NCBI GenBank assembly: GCA_022013615.1
Contig: JAKLQB010000474.1
Span: 1 to 12,562 of the forward strand
Source of the DNA: Desulfobacterales bacterium
GTDB taxonomy: Bacteria > Desulfobacterota > DSM-4660 > Desulfatiglandales > Desulfatiglandaceae
Length of the DNA: 12,562 nucleotides
Direction of reading: 5' to 3'
Shown here: one piece after another, positions 1 through 5,514 of the stretch
Layout: each line of letters opens with the position of its first letter
How positions within the stretch are numbered: position 1 is the first letter of the stretch
Translations under genes and position numbers: made by a program
The notes under the pieces: generated by a model
Told to the model about the DNA's origin: nothing
The model's input: only the letters and a program-made list of their open reading frames with translations
Databases searched by the model: none

Positions 1-518
1 TAATGGTCTTACGGTCTTTTGTCGGCCAGTCTTTTTTGACATTCATACCAGTGCTACTCGGTAAAGAAGGCTATTCCCTGGTCTCCATAGGAACAATCGT
101 GTCACTCTTTACAGTGGCAGGTGCTATCAGCGGGCTTTTGGCTGGCCGGCTTTCAGACAGGTTTGGATATAAGCCGATTTTTTTTGCCACTCACGGCCTG
201 GCAACACCCAGCTTATATCTACTGGTCTTCCTTACTGGCAAATGGGTTTATCTTGGCGTCTTTCTGGCAGGATTTTTTGTTCTGGCCACCATGCCTCTGG
301 GCGTGGCAATGGCGCAAGAATTGGCCCCCCGGGGCAGGTCCATGGTCTCAAGCCTTATGATGGGTTTTGCCTTTGGGGCAGGAGGAATGATGACCGCCCT
401 GACAGGAAAGCTGGCAGACATCTTTTCAATTCGACCTGTTCTTGCCTCCCTGGCGATAATCCCCTTGCTGACAACCGGCCTAATTGCCCTGATACATGAG
501 AGGAAACCAAGTCGCTGA
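1..518 (+). CDS. MFS exporter, fosmidomycin-resistance (Fsr)-like, C-terminal half (partial)
   Basis: This is the 3' part of an inner-membrane major facilitator superfamily drug exporter; the start lies before the window. The visible 171 residues carry about five or six hydrophobic segments. A classic MFS loop motif (GLLAGRLSDRFGYKP, about residues 44-58 of the visible part) joins two of them. A later stretch, AQELAPRGRSMVSS followed by GFAFGAGGM, closely resembles the last third of E. coli Fsr as I remember that family, and the protein ends with a short charged tail as family members do. The substrate cannot be told from the sequence; fosmidomycin export is only the family label. The gene converges on the minus-strand lipoprotein operon, about 100 bases away, and I see no strong terminator between them. 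Confidence 0.85.
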   Translation, partial: MVLRSFVGQSFLTFIPVLLGKEGYSLVSIGTIVSLFTVAGAISGLLAGRLSDRFGYKPIFFATHGLATPSLYLLVFLTGKWVYLGVFLAGFFVLATMPLGVAMAQELAPRGRSMVSSLMMGFAFGAGGMMTALTGKLADIFSIRPVLASLAIIPLLTTGLIALIHERKPSR

Positions 519-615
519 AATTCAACACATATATCATGCGCGATACAATTCCCCTGGTCTTTTTTTCCGAATGAATTTGCGGCGGGCTGAGATTCTGTTT
601 TCCATTCCCTCCGCT

Positions 616-1068
616 TCACTTATTACGTCCTTTGAGTTCTCTGATCTTCTCCAGCGTATCCATGTAAACATCTCTCTTTGAGGGATCAAGCTCCATGGCC
701 CTTAAAGCGAGATTTTCCGCTTTATCGAGGTTCTCTTCCCTTATGTAGTAAAGCCAGGCAAGATTGTTATGGACATCTGCATTGTGAGCTTCCTTTCTTA
801 TTGCCTTTTTGTAATATTTTTCTGCCTGGTCCAATTCGTTTTTTTGAAAATGTACATTTCCAAGATAAAGATACGCAATAGGAAGCCTCCTGGCTGCGGC
901 CTTATATTCTCTAATGGCATTGTCAAACTCTCCATCTTTCTCGTAGGCCATGCCCAGCTTGAGGTGCTCTTCTGATGAAAGCGGATCATCATAAATTATT
1001 ACTCGGGGCATGGCGCAACCTGCAATTATAACCAGCAGCGTAAGCATCAATAATCGAATGCGTATCAT
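616..1068 (-). CDS. TPR-repeat lipoprotein, third gene of the PA2779-type operon
   Basis: Exported lipoprotein of 150 residues made almost entirely of tetratricopeptide repeats, so probably a protein-protein adaptor at the envelope. A signal peptide ends in a lipobox (IIAGC, Cys18). About three TPR units follow: residues 32-63 (LGMAYEKDGEFDNAIREYKAA), 64-96 (LYLGNVHFQKNELDQAEKYY) and 97-130 (NNLAWLYYIREENLDKAE). I chose the ATG at 1068 because a GAGGA ribosome site sits just before it and the signal peptide is then well formed. An in-frame ATG at 1095 overlaps the stop of the upstream gene (ATGA) and would couple translation, but it adds nine charged residues. In Pseudomonas-type relatives the peptidase and TPR parts are, to my knowledge, one polypeptide; here they are separate genes. 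Confidence 0.85.
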   Translation of the reverse strand: MIRIRLLMLTLLVIIAGCAMPRVIIYDDPLSSEEHLKLGMAYEKDGEFDNAIREYKAAARRLPIAYLYLGNVHFQKNELDQAEKYYKKAIRKEAHNADVHNNLAWLYYIREENLDKAENLALRAMELDPSKRDVYMDTLEKIRELKGRNK

Positions 1069-1091
1069 TCTTTCCTCGGAGATCACATGAC

Positions 1092-1703
1092 TCATTCACG
1101 TATTTCCGGTTCAACACGAAGGGTCCAGCATTTCGTCCTCTGCCAACGGGTAAGAAATCTGTCCCAACGCATAAGCTTTTCGCGTTCCTTTCCTGAGTTG
1201 ACAATGACGCCTTCCTGGCCATAGCCAATAACGACCAGGTAGTGATATTTGCTCAGGTTGGCAAACCCCAGATCAATCATTACGATGAGTGGGACATCTC
1301 CATCCACAGCGCACCGGATATCATTGGGGCTACCGCTGTACCACCTTGCGGAAAAACCCTTTTCCCGGACATAAAGCACCATATCAAGCGTAACAGTACC
1401 GTGGATGTTGTCCCGAAAGATTGCCCTTGCGATTTGATCCGGGGTTACCGCGTCACCATAGAAATTGAGTACTCCTGCAAGCGATGCGGGACCGCATTGG
1501 TAGGTAAGCTGGGAATAGAAAGGCACATTTTCCACCTTTCCGGATCCTGCGGGCGCAGATAAAGCGGAAGACGTGCCATCGGGGCTAACTGCACATCCTG
1601 TTAAGCCAACAGCCAGTAAAAGAGTAAGGGCCGCCACGGATATAGGCAAGGGCCGGAATCCCCGGTAAAAAGCTTTCCGCGGGGTGCCTTTGAACCGTTG
1701 CAC
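1092..1703 (-). CDS. PA2778-type C39-like cysteine peptidase lipoprotein
   Basis: Predicted exported lipoprotein with a papain-like C39 peptidase fold, 203 residues. Signal peptide residues 1-36 end in lipobox LTGC (Cys37). The catalytic cysteine is in YQCGPASL (Cys70), the histidine in KYHYLVVIGY (His154), and the third position is Asn169 in IVNSG, where many C39 domains have Asp. No ATG fits: the open frame upstream of 1703 overlaps the preceding gene, so a GTG at 1703 (GTG CAA CGG), 13 bases after the PA2779-family stop and behind an AAGG, is the likely start. C39 domains usually cut double-glycine leaders, but stand-alone members such as this one have no proven substrate. The adjoining exported partners suggest an envelope processing or cross-linking role, which is inference. 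Confidence 0.82.
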   Translation of the reverse strand: MQRFKGTPRKAFYRGFRPLPISVAALTLLLAVGLTGCAVSPDGTSSALSAPAGSGKVENVPFYSQLTYQCGPASLAGVLNFYGDAVTPDQIARAIFRDNIHGTVTLDMVLYVREKGFSARWYSGSPNDIRCAVDGDVPLIVMIDLGFANLSKYHYLVVIGYGQEGVIVNSGKEREKLMRWDRFLTRWQRTKCWTLRVEPEIRE

Positions 1704-1716
1704 AATCCGTATTGCC

Positions 1717-2115
1717 TTATTGAATCGAAACCCTTTTGCCAGTGATGAAAAGTATGAGAGCAATAATTCCAACAATGACCAGGATGGCAACGAGTACTCC
1801 CAGGACATCCCCACCCGCTGCAAGGGCATCAAGCTGGGTGGCAAACCTGTGGAGTTCATTGTCGGAAAGCTTATCAAGCCGGGCCTTAACTTCATCCTCG
1901 CTATACCCCAGGGCTTTGAGCCGTTGTTTGACAAGTTTCTGCTCAAGGACCTTTTTTATTGTGGCTGTATCTTGCTGCCGCATATTGTACGAAAAAGACT
2001 CGTCCGAAGAAATAAATGCGGCATCTACCTGAGGCACAATGCTGATCAGCGCCATTGATACTACAAGCATGATTGCAATTCGACGAAGCAAAAGGTCATT
2101 CATGAATATATGCAT
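1717..2115 (-). CDS. PA2779 family exported membrane protein
   Basis: Small protein of 132 residues, first gene of the three-gene operon. An N-terminal signal peptide or anchor (about residues 10-32, ending near VDAA) precedes a charged helical region with repeated short helices (KKVLEQKLVKQRLKALGYSEDEVKARLDKLSDNEL split across residues 54-88). It ends with the family's hallmark AGGDVLGVL followed by a single transmembrane helix (about 103-125) and a basic tail. The helix-Gly-Gly-Asp-membrane layout is that of the PA2779 family, whose function is unknown. The ATG at 2115 is preferred because a full AGGGAGG site lies 8 bases upstream; the in-frame ATG at 2151 has none. Its co-transcribed neighbours are a C39-like peptidase and a TPR lipoprotein. 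Confidence 0.85.
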   Translation of the reverse strand: MHIFMNDLLLRRIAIMLVVSMALISIVPQVDAAFISSDESFSYNMRQQDTATIKKVLEQKLVKQRLKALGYSEDEVKARLDKLSDNELHRFATQLDALAAGGDVLGVLVAILVIVGIIALILFITGKRVSIQ

Positions 2116-2155
2116 AGAAAAAGCCTCCCTTACTTGAAATGTTGATAACACACAG

Positions 2156-2196
2156 GTGTAAATCCTGCGGCGGCCAATACCACCTGCAGATTACAC
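2156..2196 (-). promoter_or_regulatory. Imperfect inverted repeat in the leader of the PA2779-type operon
   Basis: GTGTAAATCCTGC (2156-2168) faces GCAGATTACAC (2186-2196). This makes a stem of about 11 pairs with one or two bulges around a 17-base loop, 40-80 bases upstream of the first gene's start. No T-run follows on either strand, so it is not a simple terminator. It could be an operator or a leader-RNA hairpin. Confidence 0.4.
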
Positions 2197-2220
2197 TTTA
2201 CATTTTCGTAACCGTTCATG

Positions 2221-2244
2221 GGTTCAGAGGTTCAAAGGTTGCAT
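2221..2244 (+). repeat. Octamer array GGTTCARA x3, left arm
   Basis: Three adjoining 8-base units: GGTTCAGA, GGTTCAAA and the decayed GGTTGCAT. The same core in opposite orientation (TGAACC) recurs as an array at 2475-2502, so the two bracket about 230 bases of non-coding DNA. From 2245 to 2359 I see no gene or clear signal. Confidence 0.5.
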
Positions 2245-2410
2245 TCTCATCACCATACGTCATTTTGTAAACGTTTTGTACGGGAAAACTGACCTCTTTC
2301 ACATCCCCACAGATCTGGAACATGGTATTTAGCAATTATATGGCAAAACCAGCATTTTTTACGAGGACTTCGGGTCATCAATTTTGTCCCTGTCTCTAAC
2401 CCTCGTATGT

Positions 2411-2437
2411 GACTCCGCAACGCTGGAGTCTCTTTTT
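2411..2437 (+). terminator. Intrinsic terminator-like hairpin, + strand
   Basis: GACTCC (2411-2416) pairs with GGAGTC (2425-2430), extended inside by a GC/GC pair across an AAC loop with one bulged T, and is followed directly by TCTTTTT. This is a typical rho-independent terminator reading rightwards. No + strand gene precedes it. A 7-bp inverted repeat, TACGAGG (2360-2366) and CCTCGTA (2401-2407), lies immediately upstream, so a short unannotated + strand transcript is possible. Confidence 0.5.
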
Positions 2438-2446
2438 CGATCAAAC

Positions 2447-2464
2447 TGGCCGCTTCGGCGGTCA
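2447..2464. other. Stable TTCG tetraloop hairpin
   Basis: TGGCCGC-TTCG-GCGGTCA folds as a 7-bp stem (one G.U) closed by the very stable UUCG loop when transcribed rightwards. No T-run follows. It sits between the + strand terminator and the TGAACC array. Confidence 0.5.
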
Positions 2465-2474
2465 GAGGCGGCGC

Positions 2475-2502
2475 TGAACGTTGAACCCTGAACCTGTGAA
2501 CG
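2475..2502 (-). repeat. Heptamer/octamer array TGAACC x4, right arm
   Basis: Four consecutive 7-8 base units begin TGAAC: TGAACGT, TGAACCC, TGAACCTG and TGAACG. They are the reverse complement of the GGTTCA units at 2221-2244, so the pair forms a spaced inverted arrangement. Confidence 0.5.
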
Positions 2503-2507
2503 CCTAC

Positions 2508-2550
2508 AAAAAATAAAAGGCCCCCTGAGCAAGGAGGCCAACTCAGGGGG
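2508..2550 (-). terminator. Strong intrinsic terminator, minus strand
   Basis: CCCCCTGAG (2521-2529) and CTCAGGGGG (2542-2550) make a perfect 9-bp stem with a 12-base loop. Read on the minus strand, the stem is followed by CC, TTTT, A and TTTTTT (2518-2508). No gene precedes it on that strand except the candidate RNA. Confidence 0.8.
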
Positions 2551-2727
2551 GTTGGGGTTTATATAGGGTTAACTATCCAACAGGGCGGTTGTTAAACGGT
2601 GAAAACTCAAAAGCCTCAGAGAGAACACACTAATCCTCTCGAGGATATGTTCTGAAACTTTTGGGACAACCTCTCTCATTGTAACGCCCTCTTCACCTAA
2701 GGTTGAATGTCGAAAGGACGCCTTCCC
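2508..2727 (-). ncRNA. Candidate structured small RNA (or long attenuator leader)
   Basis: A minus-strand transcript of about 220 nt is predicted between a sigma70-type promoter (2732-2762) and an intrinsic terminator (2508-2550). Within it, segments pair in nested order as if forming a long rod: 2702-2707 with 2576-2581, 2686-2689 with 2583-2586, 2666-2671 with 2587-2592, 2658-2663 with 2608-2613, 2648-2653 with 2622-2627, and an apical ATCCT/AGGAT hairpin (2633-2645). An alternative pairing, 2692-2697 with 2598-2603, conflicts with two of these and would make a pseudoknot or a switch. Shape and size are like 6S RNA, but I cannot show homology. It may instead be a leader controlling the PA2779-type operon 390 bases downstream. 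A 36-codon frame starting at 2679 inside it looks non-coding. Confidence 0.5.
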
Positions 2728-2731
2728 GATG

Positions 2732-2762
2732 ATTATATAGGCTACCTTATGTTGTATGTCAA
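2732..2762 (-). promoter_or_regulatory. Sigma70-type promoter for the candidate RNA
   Basis: On the minus strand a perfect TTGACA (2762-2757) is followed 17 bases later by TATATA (2739-2734), overlapped by a perfect TATAAT (2737-2732) at 19 bases. Transcription would begin near 2727, at a GGG run. Confidence 0.7.
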
Positions 2763-2904
2763 GAAAAAAATGATACAATATGTAGATTTTTTCGTGCATC
2801 TTTCTTTTAATGTTTTAAAGAGAGATTGCGTGCAGTGTTTAGCAGAAGGGTGGGGATGATGCGTCAATCTCATCCTTTGAATTGCTGGTAAACATCATGC
2901 CTCG

Positions 2905-2934
2905 TTGACATATCAATCAAGTGGGTGTTAATAT
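2905..2934 (+). promoter_or_regulatory. Sigma70-type promoter for the amidohydrolase gene
   Basis: TTGACA (2905-2910) and TAATAT (2929-2934) are separated by 18 bases. Transcription from here would give a leader of about 30 bases before the ATG at 2970. Confidence 0.6.
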
Positions 2935-2969
2935 CTCGCAAATTAATCCAGTGGCAGGAGGGAATGGAA

Positions 2970-3845
2970 ATGGCACGAATTATCAAATGTGGCTTAATAC
3001 AAACAAGGTGTGATATTGCAGGCGATCAACCTCTGGATGAGATTAAGCAGTCCATGATAGATAAGAACCTTAAGCTTGTCGAGGAGGCTGGTAAAAAAAA
3101 CGTGAAGATCCTGTGCTTGCAGGAAATCTTCTATGGCCCCTATTTCCCTGCAGAGCAGGAAACGAAGTGGTACAGCCTTACAGAGAAGGTTCCTGAAGGC
3201 CCTACGCTAAAGCTTATGCAGGAGCAGGCCAAAAAATACGGGATGGTTATAGTGGTCCCGGTTTATGAAGAGGAGATCACCGGGGTCTATTACAATACCG
3301 CGGCCATCTTTGATGCAGATGGGACCTATCTCGGGAAATACCGGAAGAATCACATTCCCCACACACACCCTGGTTTTTGGGAAAAATTCTACTTCAAACC
3401 AGGCAACCTGGGGTACCCGGTTTTTGATACAGCTTTTGGGCTTGTGGGTATTTACATCTGTTACGACCGACACTTTCCGGAAGGTGCCCGTATCCTGGGA
3501 CTGAACGGCGCAGAAATAATCTTTAATCCGTCTGCTACGGTAGCGGGTCTATCCGAGTACCTCTGGAAGCTGGAGCAGCCGGCCCATGCTGTGGCAAACG
3601 GCTACTTTGTTGGAGCCGTCAACCGTGTGGGACACGAACTCCCCTGGGATATCGGCGAATTCTACGGCACCAGCTATTTTTGTGACCCGCGGGGACAGAT
3701 TGTGGTTGAGGGTTCTCGGGACAAAGATGAGCTGATCGTGGCAGACCTGGATTTCGATATGATCCGCGAAGTACGAAACGTCTGGCAGTTCTATCGGGAC
3801 CGCAGGCCTGAGACCTATGACGAGATGGTAGATCTGCTTCCATAG
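2970..3845 (+). CDS. Beta-ureidopropionase-like carbon-nitrogen hydrolase (nitrilase superfamily)
   Basis: Cytosolic amidohydrolase of 291 residues with the full Glu-Lys-Cys triad: Glu52 in CLQEIFYGPYF, Lys126 in YRKNHIP and Cys164 in YICYDRHFPEG. Stretches such as NGAEIIFNPSAT and the C-terminal VWQFYRDRRPETY follow eukaryotic and bacterial beta-ureidopropionases, which cut N-carbamoyl-beta-alanine to beta-alanine, CO2 and ammonia. N-carbamoylputrescine amidase and other carbamoyl hydrolases are close alternatives. The ATG at 2970 lies 7 bases after AGGAGGG. ATGs at 2964 and 2925 are too close to, or upstream of, that site. The gene has its own promoter and is followed by a palindromic element. 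The broken omega-aminotransferase and aldehyde dehydrogenase downstream catalyse the next two steps of beta-alanine breakdown, which supports the assignment. Confidence 0.88.
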   Translation: MARIIKCGLIQTRCDIAGDQPLDEIKQSMIDKNLKLVEEAGKKNVKILCLQEIFYGPYFPAEQETKWYSLTEKVPEGPTLKLMQEQAKKYGMVIVVPVYEEEITGVYYNTAAIFDADGTYLGKYRKNHIPHTHPGFWEKFYFKPGNLGYPVFDTAFGLVGIYICYDRHFPEGARILGLNGAEIIFNPSATVAGLSEYLWKLEQPAHAVANGYFVGAVNRVGHELPWDIGEFYGTSYFCDPRGQIVVEGSRDKDELIVADLDFDMIREVRNVWQFYRDRRPETYDEMVDLLP

Positions 3846-3851
3846 CTTTAA

Positions 3852-4002
3852 CTAGGAGGCTGCCTGAGAATGAGATATTTTTTTCCAAGATCAAGGAAGG
3901 CGAAAATTATAACCACAGGAATACATTGAAGTATTTCGAGGATTATAATTTGAGCCTGACGCAGAGATTGGGGAAAATAGCCATTCTCTGACAGCCTCCT
4001 AG
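3852..4002. repeat. Palindromic MITE-like element, 151 bp
   Basis: The ends CTAGGAGGCTG and CAGCCTCCTAG are perfect 11-bp inverted repeats. Matching continues inward almost to the centre: GAGAATG/CATTCTC, TATTTT/AAAATA, CCAAGATC/GATTGG with gaps, AAATTATAA/TTATAATTT, then AATAC/GTATT around the middle, so the whole element can fold into one hairpin. There is no coding capacity. TA lies at both edges (3853-3854 and 4000-4001), compatible with a TA-targeting (IS630/mariner-type) non-autonomous element, but the transposase family is not proven. It starts 7 bases after the amidohydrolase stop and may serve as its terminator or processing site. Confidence 0.8.
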
Positions 4003-4173
4003 AAGTGAAAACGGGAACGGATCGTAGGCCGGGCTCTTGTTATGCAAGCCGGAAAATTGCCAGGGCCGCAAACAAGGCAAAAAGATAGAGTGTCACTAGC
4101 GAAGCTCCGCCTCAAACCGACGAGTTTGTGTGCATTTATCAAATTTACTGCTTAAAGCATAGAGATGCTTGTT

Positions 4174-4271
4174 GCTGGATGCTCGATGCTGGTCGAAGAT
4201 CCCGTCTTCAGCGGGGATAAAGAAAAACCATTCCTTATTCCATCCAGTATCCAGAGACCAGTATCCAGTAT
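4174..4271. repeat. Two opposed heptamer arrays (ATRCTGG type)
   Basis: GCTGGAT, GCTCGAT and GCTGGTC run in tandem at 4174-4194. Four tandem heptamers CCAGTAT, CCAGAGA, CCAGTAT and CCAGTAT run at 4244-4271. Rotated and reverse complemented, these share one consensus, ATRCTGG, in opposite orientations. Between them ATCCCG and CGGGGAT (4199-4218) make a small hairpin. The rest of 4003-4310 shows no gene; CAAAC/GTTTG at 4113-4128 is a minor inverted repeat. Confidence 0.5.
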
Positions 4272-4310
4272 CACGGGTTAACTATCTGGAATTATGTATT
4301 TTTAGAAAAC

Positions 4311-4342
4311 TTGACATAAATTTTAAGATTTTAGCATATAAT
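4311..4342 (+). promoter_or_regulatory. Promoter of the aminotransferase gene
   Basis: TTGACA (4311-4316) is followed by CATATA at 18 bases and by TATAAT (4337-4342) at 20 bases. Both boxes are consensus, though the TATAAT spacing is longer than ideal. Intact control signals upstream of a broken gene suggest recent damage. Confidence 0.55.
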
Positions 4343-4363
4343 GCCCTTAGAGGAGGGAAATCG

Positions 4364-5111
4364 ATGAATAATATGAAAAATATGATTGCTGAATTTACTG
4401 AACATACATATGGTACGTGGAACCGGCAGAAAGCATGGAAAACCCCTATACTGATAAAGGATGCAGAAGGGGTATACATGTATGATGACAAGGGTAAACC
4501 GTACCTTGATTTTTCCTCTCAATTGATGTGTTCAAATCTTGGCCATAAGAACAAGGCCATTATTGAAGCGATTATAAAACAGGCAGAGAAATTGCCCTAT
4601 ATAAGCCCCTGCGTTTGCAAATGAGTCAGCAATGGCTGCTGTGGAGGCCTTGCGCTCTGTTATGCCCGAAGGTCTGGACAAGTTCTTTTTTTCCACGAGC
4701 GGAACCGAGGCAAACGAAGCAGCCCTTAAGATGGTCAGGCAGTCTAAAGCGCCCTTTTACAAAATTATTTCCCGATACCACTCGTATCATGGGGCCACTC
4801 CGGCTGGAGCTGCTTTTACAGGGGATCCGAGAAGGTGGTTTTCTGAGCAGGCACGATGTACCATAGAAGGGGTACGTTTTGCTCCAGACAACTACTGCTA
4901 TAGATGCCCCTTTGCATTAAAATATCCTGAGTGCAATGTTCAATGCGCCAGGTATCTGGATTACATGATTAAGGAAGAAGGCAATGTAGCCGCAATGATC
5001 GTAGAGCCGGTTGTGGGCACAAACGGGCGGATTGTACCACCGCCGGAATATTTTCCCATATTAAGGAGAATTTGTGATGAAAACGGGGTTTTACTTATAG
5101 CGGATGAAGTT
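4364..5111 (+). pseudogene. Class III omega-amino-acid:pyruvate aminotransferase, frameshifted and truncated
   Basis: PLP-dependent class III aminotransferase of the taurine / beta-alanine:pyruvate kind, about the first 250 of roughly 450 residues. It starts at 4364, six bases after AGGAGGG. Frame one reads to a stop at 4622-4624. Homology moves to another frame exactly at the CCCC run 4606-4609: removing one C restores PYISPAFANESAMAAVEAL. The second frame carries the PLP phosphate loop (STSGTEANEAA), the Cys-rich DNYCYRCPF...CNVQCARY segment seen in the taurine-aminotransferase subgroup, and VEPVVGTNG, and stops being homologous just after LLIADEV (5111). The PLP lysine and the whole C-terminal domain are missing, so the product cannot be active. 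Residues read from 5112 to the stop at 5156 are out-of-family sequence, antisense to an aldehyde dehydrogenase fragment. Confidence 0.85.
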
Positions 5112-5207
5112 AGTGCCGCGTGCAGGGTTTATTATCTCAACGAATTTATCTGTTGAAGTATCAATCCACTCCCCGTTAATGAAATTCTGCAATCTTTTTA
5201 CTGCCAT
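5112..5207 (-). pseudogene. Aldehyde dehydrogenase N-terminal fragment ((methyl)malonate semialdehyde dehydrogenase-like)
   Basis: Only the first 32 or so codons remain of a gene that would encode about 485 residues. RLQNFINGEWIDTSTDKFVE followed by INPARGT is the standard start of CoA-acylating (methyl)malonate-semialdehyde dehydrogenases. The ATG at 5207 has a perfect AGGAGG 7 bases upstream, so the 5' end is genuine. Homology stops at 5112, where the opposite strand enters the aminotransferase; the frame then runs to a chance stop at 5091. About 17 bases before the ribosome site a minus-strand frame ends in MEALVEEWHERT and a stop (near 5229-5264), which may be the tail of an upstream operon partner. 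Confidence 0.75.
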
Positions 5208-5368
5208 TATCGATCCTCCTTTATTTCGTTTTATCTCATGTTCGCTCGTGCCACTCTTCAACGAGGGCTTCCATGGCGAGATTTTCCTATCCATTTTAAA
5301 ATGAAATGGAAGATATCACCTGCCTATCCGGGTGTCAACTCAAACGGCAGTTGGAAGCGACTTTCCGA

Positions 5369-5397
5369 TTGACATTATTTGCCATTCTGCCTATAAA
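5369..5397 (+). promoter_or_regulatory. Sigma70-type promoter for the acyl-CoA dehydrogenase gene
   Basis: TTGACA (5369-5374) and TATAAA (5392-5397) are separated by exactly 17 bases, a near-consensus promoter. The leader to the ATG at 5515 would be about 110 bases. Confidence 0.7.
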
Positions 5398-5514
5398 ATC
5401 CATGATTAAGAATAATCAATATGGGGTCTTTTTCCTTTAGAAACCTAACAATTCATATTTTCTCCTTTTCTTTTGATGAGGAAAGGGGATGTGCAAAAAG
5501 AAAGAAGGTGGATT

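Noticed and set aside
1092..1946. Long version of the cysteine peptidase starting at 1946
   Set aside because: Its first 80 residues lie on top of the PA2779-family gene in another frame and would bury the lipoprotein signal peptide; the GTG at 1703 explains the data better.
2250..2541. Two short minus-strand frames in the intergenic region
   Set aside because: They cover inverted repeats, oligomer arrays and the terminator, lack ribosome sites and read like low-complexity chance translation.
2508..2727. Firm assignment as 6S RNA
   Set aside because: Length and rod-like pairing fit, but I could not identify the conserved central-bubble sequence, so it is left as an unnamed candidate RNA.
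2569..2799. Small minus-strand protein of 76 residues
   Set aside because: The frame runs through the promoter and the paired stems of the candidate RNA, has no convincing ribosome site, and its peptide shows no family resemblance.
3852..4002. Simple rho-independent terminator of the amidohydrolase gene
   Set aside because: The stem is far too long and internally symmetrical, and no T-run follows 4002; a mobile palindromic element is the better description, though it may also stop transcription.
5473..5514. Upstream start for the acyl-CoA dehydrogenase
   Set aside because: It would add 14 charged residues before the standard N-terminus, and the ATG at 5515 has its own ribosome site.
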